DNA of 64,000 bases from CAVPHV01 sp963704825 (lineage in GTDB: Bacteria; Actinomycetota; Acidimicrobiia; Spongiisociales; UBA5794): NCBI GenBank assembly GCA_963704825.1, contig CAVPHV010000017.1, positions 372,001-436,000 on the forward strand, read 5' to 3'. Under the pieces are notes generated by a model, which was not told the origin of the DNA, searched no databases, and was given only the letters and a program-made list of their open reading frames with translations. Of this stretch, positions 1 to 7,127 are shown piece after piece; the first letter of the stretch is position 1; every line of letters begins with the position of its first letter. A program made the translations under genes and the position numbers.

Positions 1-901
1 CGAGTAACGGGGCGTCAACAAACACCGAGAAGACGAACAATGCCGCCAGCACCACCATGAGAGCGACAAACTCGATGGCGAGCAGATGCGGCCAGACGCT
101 CACCTTGTCATGCGGTTCGGACTTGACCTGTTGGATCGCCCCGGCTTTGACGACGGTCAGCAAACGTTGGGTGCGGACGCCCTCTGGAATCGCCTGTGCG
201 GCGGCAGGTGCGGCGGCAGCCGCCGCACCACCGGCGGCGGGGACGGCCGCGGGTGGCGGGGCAGGTGCGCCGCCTGCCATCGTGGGAACGGCGGTGCCGT
301 CCTTCCTCGCTCTGGCCACCATCGCCCGTTGCAGGAGAGGTACCGGTACTCCGTAGGTTGCGGACTCGGCATCGAGGTCGCGCACCGGCCCGGTGGGTGC
401 TGCCAATGGAGCGGGGGCGGCTGCGGCGGGTTGAGCAGCGGGCGGCGCTTCGGCCACGGCCGCCTCTCCTGCGGGCGTTGCACCCATGAGTTCAGCCATG
501 ACCTCATCGACCGAGCGACCTTCCCTCTTGGCCCGCGCCTCGGCGGATCGTCGGACGAGGTGTTCGGGGAGACCCGGCCCGCCGCCGGTCGGTGCCGCGG
601 CGGCAGGTGCAGCCGGTTCGGGGGCGGCGGCCGGTGGAGCAGCCCCGGTCAGCTCGGCCATCACTTCCTCAACGGAGCGGCCCTCCTTCTTGGCGCGAGC
701 CTCGGCGGTCCGGCGGAGGAGGGCTTCGGGGATCTGTGCGGCCTCGCCACTTGCGGCGGCAGGTGCAGCAGGTTCGGGTGCGGCGGGCGGTGGAGCGGCT
801 TCACCCTTCATCTCTGCCAGCACTTCGTCGACGCTCCGCCCCTCGGCCTTGGCACGGGCCTCGGCGGATCGCCTCAGAATGCTTTCGGGTATCTCTGCCA
901 C
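1..901 (-). CDS. Cytochrome b subunit IV-type protein with repeated N-terminal helical modules (partial, C-terminus outside window)
   Basis: The frame is open from a GTG at 901 to the window edge (300 codons). AAGGAGA stands 6 nt before the GTG, and the gene begins 9 nt after the cytochrome b6-type gene. The last 37 visible residues (HDKVSVWPHLLAIEF, then one hydrophobic helix ending VDAPLL) match the start of cytochrome b C-terminal domain / PetD-type proteins, where WPHL is typical. The first 260 residues are unusual. Three near-identical modules (about residues 4-33, 57-86 and 111-140, consensus PE.L.RRSAEARAK.EGRSV followed by DEVMAEL.G) and one degenerate copy (about 184-205) are joined by Ala/Pro-rich linkers. 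A PetD-type N-terminus lies on the cytoplasmic side, so the modules should be cytoplasmic. The subunit IV assignment is family knowledge; the role of the modules is unknown. Confidence 0.8.
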   Translation of the reverse strand, partial: MAEIPESILRRSAEARAKAEGRSVDEVLAEMKGEAAPPPAAPEPAAPAAASGEAAQIPEALLRRTAEARAKKEGRSVEEVMAELTGAAPPAAAPEPAAPAAAAPTGGGPGLPEHLVRRSAEARAKREGRSVDEVMAELMGATPAGEAAVAEAPPAAQPAAAAPAPLAAPTGPVRDLDAESATYGVPVPLLQRAMVARARKDGTAVPTMAGGAPAPPPAAVPAAGGAAAAAAPAAAQAIPEGVRTQRLLTVVKAGAIQQVKSEPHDKVSVWPHLLAIEFVALMVVLAALFVFSVFVDAPLL

Positions 902-910
902 GCGGTCTCC

Positions 911-1693
911 TTAGAGCGGACCCGAGATGCCGCCGTCTTTGCGCACTCGCCAGAAGTGCACGGCCATGAACACCACGATCACGAACGGGAAGAACAAGAC
1001 GTGGAGGACGTACCACCGCAGCAGCGTGTCCGGCGTGATCTGGACGCCGCCGATCAACGCAAAGGACACTTGATCTCCCAACACCGGCGCATAGGCCCCC
1101 ATGTTGGTGCCGACGGTCACCGCCCATACAGCCAATTGGTCCCACGGCAGCAGGTAGCCGGTGAACGAGAGGAGCAGGGTGAGGAGAAGGAGGATGATGC
1201 CGACCACCCAGTTGAATTCGCGGGGCGGCTTGTAGGCGCCGTGGTAGAAGACCCGAGCCATGTGGAGGAACACGGTCAGCACCATCAGGTGGGCACCCCA
1301 TCGGTGCATGTTGCGTACCAACTGACCAAAGGCCACGTCGGTCGAAAGCGCCTGGATGTCCTGGAAGGCGGCCGGTGACGTCGGCCGGTAGTAGAACATC
1401 AGGAAGATGCCGGTGATCGTGAGCAGGATGAACAGGAAGAACGAGAGTCCGCCGAGACAGAGGGTGTAGGAGAGCCGGACGCCGTGGCGCTTCACCTTCA
1501 CCGGGTGGAGGTGGTAGAGCACGTTGTTCATGATCACATAGGAGCGGTTGCGGGGGCTGTCCGAGTAGCCAGCGCGCAGCGGTGAGCCGGGGCGGAAGAT
1601 GCTCGACCACACCTGGCTGGATTGGATGCTCTCACCGACTTGGACCAGGCGCTCTTTCAGCCCGACCTTGCCGTCTCCGTTCCCGTTCGCCAC
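911..1693 (-). CDS. Cytochrome b6-type diheme subunit
   Basis: This 260-residue quinol-oxidising cytochrome b aligns with chloroplast/cyanobacterial PetB over its whole length and ends in the same GISGPL. Heme b ligand pairs are H130/H144 and H231/H246, with PetB spacing. The PWDQ and FYYRPT motifs are present. C79 in CLGG falls, without a gap, on PetB Cys35, which binds heme c(i) on the cytoplasmic side, so a covalent n-side heme is predicted. The start is GTG at 1693, with GAGGAGG 5 nt upstream. It sits between a ferredoxin gene and the subunit IV-like gene. No Rieske gene is present in the visible part of the operon. Role (inferred): core of a menaquinol-oxidising or menaquinone-reducing b6-like complex. 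Confidence 0.93.
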   Translation of the reverse strand: MANGNGDGKVGLKERLVQVGESIQSSQVWSSIFRPGSPLRAGYSDSPRNRSYVIMNNVLYHLHPVKVKRHGVRLSYTLCLGGLSFFLFILLTITGIFLMFYYRPTSPAAFQDIQALSTDVAFGQLVRNMHRWGAHLMVLTVFLHMARVFYHGAYKPPREFNWVVGIILLLLTLLLSFTGYLLPWDQLAVWAVTVGTNMGAYAPVLGDQVSFALIGGVQITPDTLLRWYVLHVLFFPFVIVVFMAVHFWRVRKDGGISGPL

Positions 1694-1757
1694 CCGACCT
1701 CCTCAAAGGCGTCGATAGTCTCACCCACGGCAAGCGCCGGTCAAAATCGACCGTCGC

Positions 1758-2204
1758 TCACCAACGTACTCCGTATGCATACCCGTTCTTGAAGTCGCGA
1801 GCTCCTGTGTCGTACTCCCACGGCGCCAGACCGTGCTCATCTGCTTCCGCCGACAGCGAGCCGGCGAATTTGCCGAGCGAGATCACGCCGGTGGGGCAGC
1901 GGTCGATGCAGAGTGCACATCTGGTGCACTCATCCTCGTCGACCACGAAAAACCCCTTGTTCTCGGCATTTGACCCGGGGTCATCAACGTTGACCCCCTC
2001 GGCGATGGCGTCAACCGACAAGTAGTGGATGCACTTCCAGGGACAGATGTCGACACATCCCTCACACAGAATGCACTCGGCCTGGTTGATGTGAAGGAAC
2101 TGCTTCGGCTTGACTGCTGCGATCAGGTACGCCCCGTCGACGGCGGCGAGTTGATAGTCGTCGCGCATCGGCGGGGTTTCGAACCAGACGTCGCTCTTGG
2201 CCAT
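1758..2204 (-). CDS. 2[4Fe-4S] ferredoxin-type subunit of the b6-like operon
   Basis: This 148-residue soluble iron-sulfur protein has no signal peptide or membrane segment. Two ferredoxin cluster motifs are visible: C44-C47-C50-C54 (with an extra C58) and C93-C96-C99-C103 followed by Pro. Each should hold one [4Fe-4S] cluster. The ATG at 2204 overlaps nothing and follows the upstream stop by 5 nt; the preceding GAGAGG, which overlaps that stop, is the ribosome site. A longer open frame upstream belongs to another reading frame and is not used. Its position between the membrane protein and cytochrome b suggests a fixed cytoplasmic-side electron carrier of the complex, in the place where a Rieske gene would normally lie. 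The exact redox partner is not known. Confidence 0.88.
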   Translation of the reverse strand: MAKSDVWFETPPMRDDYQLAAVDGAYLIAAVKPKQFLHINQAECILCEGCVDICPWKCIHYLSVDAIAEGVNVDDPGSNAENKGFFVVDEDECTRCALCIDRCPTGVISLGKFAGSLSAEADEHGLAPWEYDTGARDFKNGYAYGVRW

Positions 2205-2209
2205 CTTCG

Positions 2210-2800
2210 CTACCTCTCGACCTTGGTCATGGGCCGACCATACGTCGAGACCGGTTGCGGCGGCGGACCGGATGCGATCTTCTTCTGCTGGTCCTGCCAC
2301 TTGATCATCACGAAGGCGATGGCGCCGGTGATGGCGACGGAGTAGCCGGCCACGATCATGTCCTTGATGACTGCGTAGCTGATGGAAACGTCGTTGTTGA
2401 GCACAAGCACAGGGGGAATCGTGAGGAAGTTCTTCTGGGGCGTCCACTCCCATACCGCCTGAGTGAGCGTGAGCCATTGGTTGGGGATGACGCCGTAGAG
2501 GATGACCATCAGGCCGGTGAAGAGTGCGGCACCGAGCGAGGCGCGGGCCCAGGTCATCTTCCGCTTGTAGAGGAAGGCGAGTGTGGCGCTCGCCATGGCG
2601 AGGAGCACGCCGCCCAGGGCGACGAGTTGACCGAACAGTACGAAGCCCCACCCACGGGGGATTGCGGGGTAGATCTCCCGGCCGAGGTCGTCGAACTCGT
2701 TGAGACCGGTGAAGTGCGCAATGAGCACTCCGATGACCAGCGTGACCAGGCCAACGAAGATGCCGGCGATGCCTGCCCTGAAGTAGTTTCGATGCTCCAG
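2210..2800 (-). CDS. Unknown four-helix membrane protein, first gene of the b6-like operon (CTG start)
   Basis: I do not recognise the family. The frame runs from a stop at 2831-2833 to 2210 and has no ATG, GTG or TTG before residue 25. A GTG at 2728 would cut off a clear first membrane helix (IAGIFVGLVTLVIGVLIAHF). A perfect AGGAGG sits 5 nt before a CTG at 2800, giving MEHRNYFRAGIAG and 196 residues, so I take CTG as the start. Four hydrophobic segments lie at about residues 8-30, 52-72, 85-103 and 143-163, with a cytoplasmic-looking tail rich in Pro, Lys and Gln. There are no Cys and no CxxCH, so it binds no obvious cofactor. Operon context suggests a structural subunit of the b6/ferredoxin complex. 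Confidence 0.75.
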   Translation of the reverse strand: MEHRNYFRAGIAGIFVGLVTLVIGVLIAHFTGLNEFDDLGREIYPAIPRGWGFVLFGQLVALGGVLLAMASATLAFLYKRKMTWARASLGAALFTGLMVILYGVIPNQWLTLTQAVWEWTPQKNFLTIPPVLVLNNDVSISYAVIKDMIVAGYSVAITGAIAFVMIKWQDQQKKIASGPPPQPVSTYGRPMTKVER

Positions 2801-2861
2801 TTCGCCCTCCTGGTCCGTGCGGTGCGCACCTTACCGCGCCGAGATCGCCCCGGCCGCCGTC

Positions 2862-2890
2862 ATTCTATGCAGACCGATGCCACTCTCGAA
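2862..2890 (-). promoter_or_regulatory. Candidate promoter of the b6/ferredoxin operon
   Basis: On the minus strand TTCGAG is followed after 17 nt by TAGAAT, giving a predicted transcript start about 55 nt before the CTG of the first gene. The -10 box is good and the -35 box moderate. Confidence 0.4.
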
Positions 2891-2901
2891 GCTCGACAGA
2901 G

Positions 2902-2930
2902 TTTTTCCCTTCCTGTCTGATAGCTAGGCT
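2902..2930 (+). promoter_or_regulatory. Candidate promoter of the cbb3-like/cytochrome c operon
   Basis: TTTTTC, a 17-nt spacer, then TAGGCT lie about 24 nt before the ATG at 2955. This shares the 154-nt divergent region with the minus-strand operon, so the two operons may be co-regulated. Confidence 0.35.
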
Positions 2931-2954
2931 GCGCCCCGCCCGACGGGACGACCA

Positions 2955-4931
2955 ATGGAGGACGCGCGAGCGGTGGCCGCAGAGACGAAGACCGACGCTT
3001 CCGAGCCCGTACAGTCTGTGGCGGTATCTGGGTACTCCGGAGCAGCCCGCGCCCACATCTTTGTAGCGCTCGGCTCGCTCTTTGCCGGCGTCATGCTTGC
3101 CCTGGTTGCCGTGACGCAACTGGTCCTTCCCGATGTGTTCTCCGGCGTCGGCATGCTGAGCTACGGCAGGGTGCTTCCCGCTGCGACCAACGTTCTCGTC
3201 TACGGCTGGCTGACGGTTGGATTGATCGGCGCCGCCTACTACATCGTTTCCGAGGTCGCCGGAGTCAAACTCCAGTTCGAGCCGCTCGCCCGAGTGGGCG
3301 CTCTGTTGCTCGCCATCGGTGTCATCGCCGGCGCCGGCGGGATCGCACTCGGTTGGAGTGAGGGACGCACCTACGTCGAGATGCCGCTGTGGGCGGACTT
3401 CTTCGTTCTCCTCGGCTTGCTGATCGCGGTGCGGGTCATCACCGCAACCATCTCCGATCGCACCAACCGCGAGATGGGTCCGGCCCTGTGGTTCCTCGGC
3501 GCCGCACCACTGTGGCTGTTGTTTGCCTTCGTGGTCGGCAACATCCCCGGCCTGGTCGGGATGAACAGCGTCATCCAGACCGCCTTCTACCGCGGCGCCC
3601 TTGCCGGGCTCTGGTTGTCGGTAGCCGGCTTCGGGATCGTGTACTACCTCATACCGAAGGTGACCGGCCGCGGACCGGCCAAGCCGACCAAGCTCGCGGT
3701 CATGGGTTTCTGGTCGCTCGGGTTCGTCTGGGCGTTTGCCGGAGCCGCCAACCTCACGTACACCCCGGCCCCCGGCTGGCTGCAGACCATCGGTGTCGTG
3801 TTCTCGATCGCGCTCTTCCTTCCGCTCGCCATGCTGTTCACAGATCTGGTTGGTCTGATGCGTGGCCGCTGGGGTCGGGCACGCGACCGGATGACGATGC
3901 GCTTCATCGGGGCGGGAGCAATCCTGTTGCTGGTGACGGCGGTCATCAACCTGCTCCAGGCGCTGCGGGCATCGAACGCCGTTGTCGGCTACACCATCTG
4001 GGGTGCCGCCTTCGAGTACGCCACGTTCTACGGGGCATTCACGCTGTGGCTGGCCGCCTTCATCTACGCCGCGGCCGGTGATCTGCTCGGAGGTGTCTTC
4101 AAGCCTTCGGTGGCGAGAGGGCACTACCGCCTCACGACGTTCTCGATCACCGTCATCCTGGCGACGACGCTGATCGGAGGCCTGCAAACCGGGTTCTTGT
4201 GGATCGCCGACGCCAACAGTCCCGAAAGTACCGTGGCTTACGGGCCAGGGTGGAAGGCCGTCGTTGAATCGCTTCAGCCGCACTACTGGATCTTGTTCCT
4301 GGCGATGGTTCTGTTTGTCTTCGCTCAGGTCCGCTTTGTCGCCGGCGGGGTCGCCGCGGCCATCAACGCGAGACCGGCGGAGCCGGAGACGGCCGACCAC
4401 GACGACCTCGAAGGACCCGACCTCGCGGATGCCGGCTGGATGGCGACCAACGGAGTGTCCGCCCGCCACCTGTGGCTCGGGTCGACTGGTCTCCTTGTGC
4501 TGGCGGCCCTGCTGGTGGTGCTGCTGCCCTCGCTCGAGGCTTCTCACGTGGACGGGACCATCCTCTCGGACCGCTCCCGCAACTACCGCTCCGATGACTT
4601 CTTGGAGCGCGGCCGCGGGTTGTACCTGGCCGAGGGGTGCTGGTACTGCCACACCCAGGACGTCCGGCCCATCGTCACGGACGTGGAATTGGGTGCGGTC
4701 AGCCAGCCCGGCGATTACGCAAATGAGGTTCCGGCCTTGCTCGGCACGGCTCGGGTGGGACCCGACCTGATGCACGCCGCGACCCGGGAGGAAGCCGGTT
4801 CGAGCGCGTTCCTTTTTGATCACTTGACCGACCCGCGGGTCGACCGCCCCTGGTCGATCATGCCGAGTTATGACTACCTGTCGGAGAACGACCGGTTGGC
4901 CCTCGCCGCCTACATCACGAGTCTGGACTGA
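2955..4931 (+). CDS. cbb3-type subunit I-like protein without heme/Cu ligands, fused to CcoO-like cytochrome c
   Basis: This 658-residue fusion starts with about 12 membrane helices (about residues 33-470) that align with CcoN: SYGRVLPAATN against SFGRLRPLHTN, FYRGALAG against WYGHNAVG, AGAANLTYT against GPHHLHYT, and the TIWGAAFEYATFYGAF region against SHYTDWTIGHVHAG. Every one of the six ligand histidines is replaced: A77, G214, A265/N266 and the HxH region at 350-360. There is no His at all between residues 35 and 389. It therefore cannot bind heme b, b3 or CuB in the known way. A further helix (about 505-530) leads to a CcoO-type domain with C562-W-Y-C565-H566 and axial M636 (SIMPSY). The ATG at 2955 has a weak ribosome site; a GTG at 2973 follows GGAGGA by 10 nt and is an alternative. 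Likely a scaffold or electron conduit, not an oxidase. Confidence 0.9.
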   Translation: MEDARAVAAETKTDASEPVQSVAVSGYSGAARAHIFVALGSLFAGVMLALVAVTQLVLPDVFSGVGMLSYGRVLPAATNVLVYGWLTVGLIGAAYYIVSEVAGVKLQFEPLARVGALLLAIGVIAGAGGIALGWSEGRTYVEMPLWADFFVLLGLLIAVRVITATISDRTNREMGPALWFLGAAPLWLLFAFVVGNIPGLVGMNSVIQTAFYRGALAGLWLSVAGFGIVYYLIPKVTGRGPAKPTKLAVMGFWSLGFVWAFAGAANLTYTPAPGWLQTIGVVFSIALFLPLAMLFTDLVGLMRGRWGRARDRMTMRFIGAGAILLLVTAVINLLQALRASNAVVGYTIWGAAFEYATFYGAFTLWLAAFIYAAAGDLLGGVFKPSVARGHYRLTTFSITVILATTLIGGLQTGFLWIADANSPESTVAYGPGWKAVVESLQPHYWILFLAMVLFVFAQVRFVAGGVAAAINARPAEPETADHDDLEGPDLADAGWMATNGVSARHLWLGSTGLLVLAALLVVLLPSLEASHVDGTILSDRSRNYRSDDFLERGRGLYLAEGCWYCHTQDVRPIVTDVELGAVSQPGDYANEVPALLGTARVGPDLMHAATREEAGSSAFLFDHLTDPRVDRPWSIMPSYDYLSENDRLALAAYITSLD

Positions 4932-4934
4932 GCG

Positions 4935-5807
4935 ATGGAAGATCAGATCCAAAGAGTTGCCGAACAAACCGGGGTCCCTAGTGGCCTGTTACAACGCGCC
5001 GCCGCCGCCCGCGCCACCGCGGCAGGCACCTCGACCGAGGTCATCGTGGCGAAGTGGGCCGGCGAGGACGCGGCAGCTCCGGCAGCAGCCACGGCCGCTC
5101 CCGCTCCGGCCGCGCCGCCGGTCGCTCCGGCCCCGGCGCAGCCGCCGGCAGACAGTTCGACGCCGGCAGTTGAGGTGCTTGAACCGGTCGCCGCGGCTCC
5201 CAGCACGGTCGGAGCGGATGCGTCGGAACCTGAACCGGAGCCCGAGCCTGCAGCCGCAGGCGGGTTCCCCAAGTGGCTGGCCGCCGCCTTCATTGTGATC
5301 CCTGCCATTGCGCTGTTCTATGCCCTGCTCTTCCCGAATGGTCCTGACTGCGGTTCGGCCGGTCAGTTGGCCGTCGATCCCGGCACCGGTGTCGCCGTGA
5401 ACTGTGACGGCAGCGCGTTCGGGTCCGAGGAGTTCAGCTACTTCGGCACCGGCGAGGTCATCTACGCCGAACGGTGTGCCGCGTGCCATGGTGCCAACGG
5501 CGCCGGTGGCGCCAACTTTCCCGCTCTGGCCGGTGGGGCCGTGGTTGCGACCTTTGGCTCCTGCACCGATCACGTTGCGTGGGTTGGGTTGGGAACGGCC
5601 GGATTCCAGGAAGCCGGCATCGCCACCTACGGCGACAGTGAGAAACCCGTGGGCGGCGCCGGGGTTCCCATGCCGGGCTTTGAGGGTGTCATCTCCGAGC
5701 AAGATCTGATTGCGGTCGCCCTCTACGAGCGAGTCGCCTTCGGCGGCGAGGATCTTGCGGTTGCTGAGGAACTCTGCGTCGGCCAAGAGGCCGTGGCTTC
5801 TCCGTAG
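4935..5807 (+). CDS. Membrane-anchored mono-heme cytochrome c with N-terminal 30-residue helical module
   Basis: This 290-residue protein begins 3 nt after the cbb3-like gene. Residues 13-44 (VPSGLLQRAAAARATAAG, then a second short helix ending AKWAGED) are the same module that is repeated in the subunit IV-like protein at 1-901. It is followed by a 60-residue Ala/Pro/Glu linker, one membrane helix (about 113-133) and an extracytoplasmic cytochrome c domain with C181-A-A-C184-H185 and a probable axial Met at M246 (PMPGF). Two further Cys pairs (C139/C157 and C210 with C281) may form disulfides. The topology places the module in the cytoplasm and the heme outside. It may play the CcoP role for the fusion protein upstream, but it has one heme instead of two and no CcoP homology outside the heme domain. 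Confidence 0.88.
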   Translation: MEDQIQRVAEQTGVPSGLLQRAAAARATAAGTSTEVIVAKWAGEDAAAPAAATAAPAPAAPPVAPAPAQPPADSSTPAVEVLEPVAAAPSTVGADASEPEPEPEPAAAGGFPKWLAAAFIVIPAIALFYALLFPNGPDCGSAGQLAVDPGTGVAVNCDGSAFGSEEFSYFGTGEVIYAERCAACHGANGAGGANFPALAGGAVVATFGSCTDHVAWVGLGTAGFQEAGIATYGDSEKPVGGAGVPMPGFEGVISEQDLIAVALYERVAFGGEDLAVAEELCVGQEAVASP

Positions 5808-5822
5808 TCTCGGCGCGCTCGG

Positions 5823-5828
5823 TACGCT
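5823..5828 (+). promoter_or_regulatory. -10 element of a probably leaderless transcript (MenJ-like gene)
   Basis: TACGCT ends 7 nt before the ATG at 5836, and no ribosome-binding site is present. The spacing puts the transcript start at the ATG. Confidence 0.45.
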
Positions 5829-5835
5829 CCCTGCC

Positions 5836-7098
5836 ATGACTTCACCGGATGTACTGGTTGTCGGCGGCGGCCCCGCCGGGGCCTCTGCCGCCTATTGGAT
5901 GGCGCAGCGTGGGGTGTCCGTCCTGGTCGTCGAGAAGAAGACCTACCCGCGTGAGAAGACCTGCGGTGACGGGCTGACCCCGCGGGCGGTCAAGCAACTG
6001 ATCGACATGGGGTTCGATTTCGACATTCCCGAACTCCATCGGATCGACGGGCTGCGCGCCTACGCCGGTGACCTGATGCTGGAGCTGCCCTGGCCGGAGC
6101 GCACCACCTATCCATCGTGGGGCGCCGTCATCCGCCGTGCCGACCTCGATGGGCGGGTCGCCATGCTCGCCGAAAAGCAGGGGGCGGTGATTCAGCAGGG
6201 GACCGAGGCCACGGCCATTGTCGACGACGGCAGACTGGTCGCGGTCGACCTGAAGGTCGGCAACGGCTCGGGAGAGTCAGAGATCACCCGGGTCACGCCC
6301 CGGCTGGTTGTCATCGCCGATGGGTCGCTGTCGCGTTTCGGGCGAAAGCTCGGCACGGCGCGACGTCGCGACTACCCATACGGTCTTGCCGTGCGCGCCT
6401 ACTACTCGAGCCCCAACTCGGGCGATCGATTCCTCGAGAGCCAGCTCAACATCACCGACCGCAACGGCCGTCACATGCCGGGGTACGGCTGGATCTTCCC
6501 GCTCGGCGACGGCACCATCAACATCGGCGCCGGAGCCCTTTCCACCTTCAAGGGGTGGAAAGACCTCAATACGACCGAACTCCTCGAGGCTTATGTATCC
6601 GGCCTGCCATCGCGTTGGGAGGTCACGGCGGCGTCGCTGCTCACCGAGCCGACCGGGGGCAAGCTGCCGATGGCCTTCTCGATCGGACCCAAGGTCGGTC
6701 CGAATTGGGTTGTGGTCGGAGACGCGTCAGGGGCGGTCAATCCCTTCAACGGCGAAGGAATCGACTACGCCTACGAGACGGGACGCCTGGCCGCCGGCTA
6801 TGTCGCCGACGCTCTGGCGACGGGCGACAGTGGACCCCTCTACGGCTACGCCCAAGCGATCGAGCAGGAATACGGCGATTACCACAAGGTCGCCAGGATC
6901 TTTGCGCTGGCGATCGGGAACCCGGCCGTGATCAAGACCCTCACCCAGGTGGGAATGCGTTCCCGTCCACTGATGGAGTGGGTACTGAAGGTCATGGCCA
7001 ACCTGCTCGAACCGGAGGAGCGCGGGATGACCGAGCGGGTCTACGGAGCCATTGAACGGGTCGTCAAGATCGCCCCCGAGCCCAACCGATCTCGGTAA
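5836..7098 (+). CDS. menJ: Geranylgeranyl-reductase-family flavoprotein, MenJ-like menaquinone reductase
   Basis: This 420-residue FAD enzyme starts with the dinucleotide fold VLVVGGGPAGASAAYWMA and has the CGDGLTPRAV segment typical of the geranylgeranyl reductase family. A second FAD motif, VGDASGAVNPFNGEGIDYA, lies near residue 300. In mycobacteria, MenJ of this family saturates one isoprene unit of menaquinone. The position here, between respiratory genes and a complex I operon, supports a quinone substrate, though archaeal-type lipid or chlorophyll side chains are reduced by relatives. The start at 5836 is chosen because the FAD motif follows directly and a leaderless-type -10 box precedes it. 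Confidence 0.82.
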   Translation: MTSPDVLVVGGGPAGASAAYWMAQRGVSVLVVEKKTYPREKTCGDGLTPRAVKQLIDMGFDFDIPELHRIDGLRAYAGDLMLELPWPERTTYPSWGAVIRRADLDGRVAMLAEKQGAVIQQGTEATAIVDDGRLVAVDLKVGNGSGESEITRVTPRLVVIADGSLSRFGRKLGTARRRDYPYGLAVRAYYSSPNSGDRFLESQLNITDRNGRHMPGYGWIFPLGDGTINIGAGALSTFKGWKDLNTTELLEAYVSGLPSRWEVTAASLLTEPTGGKLPMAFSIGPKVGPNWVVVGDASGAVNPFNGEGIDYAYETGRLAAGYVADALATGDSGPLYGYAQAIEQEYGDYHKVARIFALAIGNPAVIKTLTQVGMRSRPLMEWVLKVMANLLEPEERGMTERVYGAIERVVKIAPEPNRSR

Positions 7099-7115
7099 CC
7101 GGTGCCTCATCCCGT

Positions 7116-7121
7116 TAGGCT
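7116..7121 (+). promoter_or_regulatory. -10 element of a probably leaderless transcript (gdh)
   Basis: TAGGCT ends 6 nt before the GTG at 7128; the intervening TGGGGG is too close to act as a ribosome site. Confidence 0.45.
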
Positions 7122-7127
7122 TGGGGG

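Noticed and set aside
1..901. Assigning the 30-residue modules to the E3/E1-binding domain (PSBD) of dehydrogenase E2 chains
   Set aside because: Length and linker style are similar, but the Gly-rich loop and motif order of PSBD are missing; only an analogy is justified.
86..1378. 430-codon open frame on the plus strand, opposite the cytochrome b genes
   Set aside because: It runs antisense to two well-supported genes with clear family motifs and is Gly/Arg/His-rich, as expected from GC-rich antisense frames.
2955..4931. Calling this gene a functional cbb3 cytochrome c oxidase (ccoNO)
   Set aside because: None of the six required heme/Cu histidines is present, so only the fold, not the activity, can be assigned.
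2865..4967. 700-codon minus-strand open frame opposite the cbb3-like fusion
   Set aside because: The composition is an Arg/Asp/Gln/Gly-rich mirror of a hydrophobic membrane protein; it has no domain, no promoter and no ribosome site.
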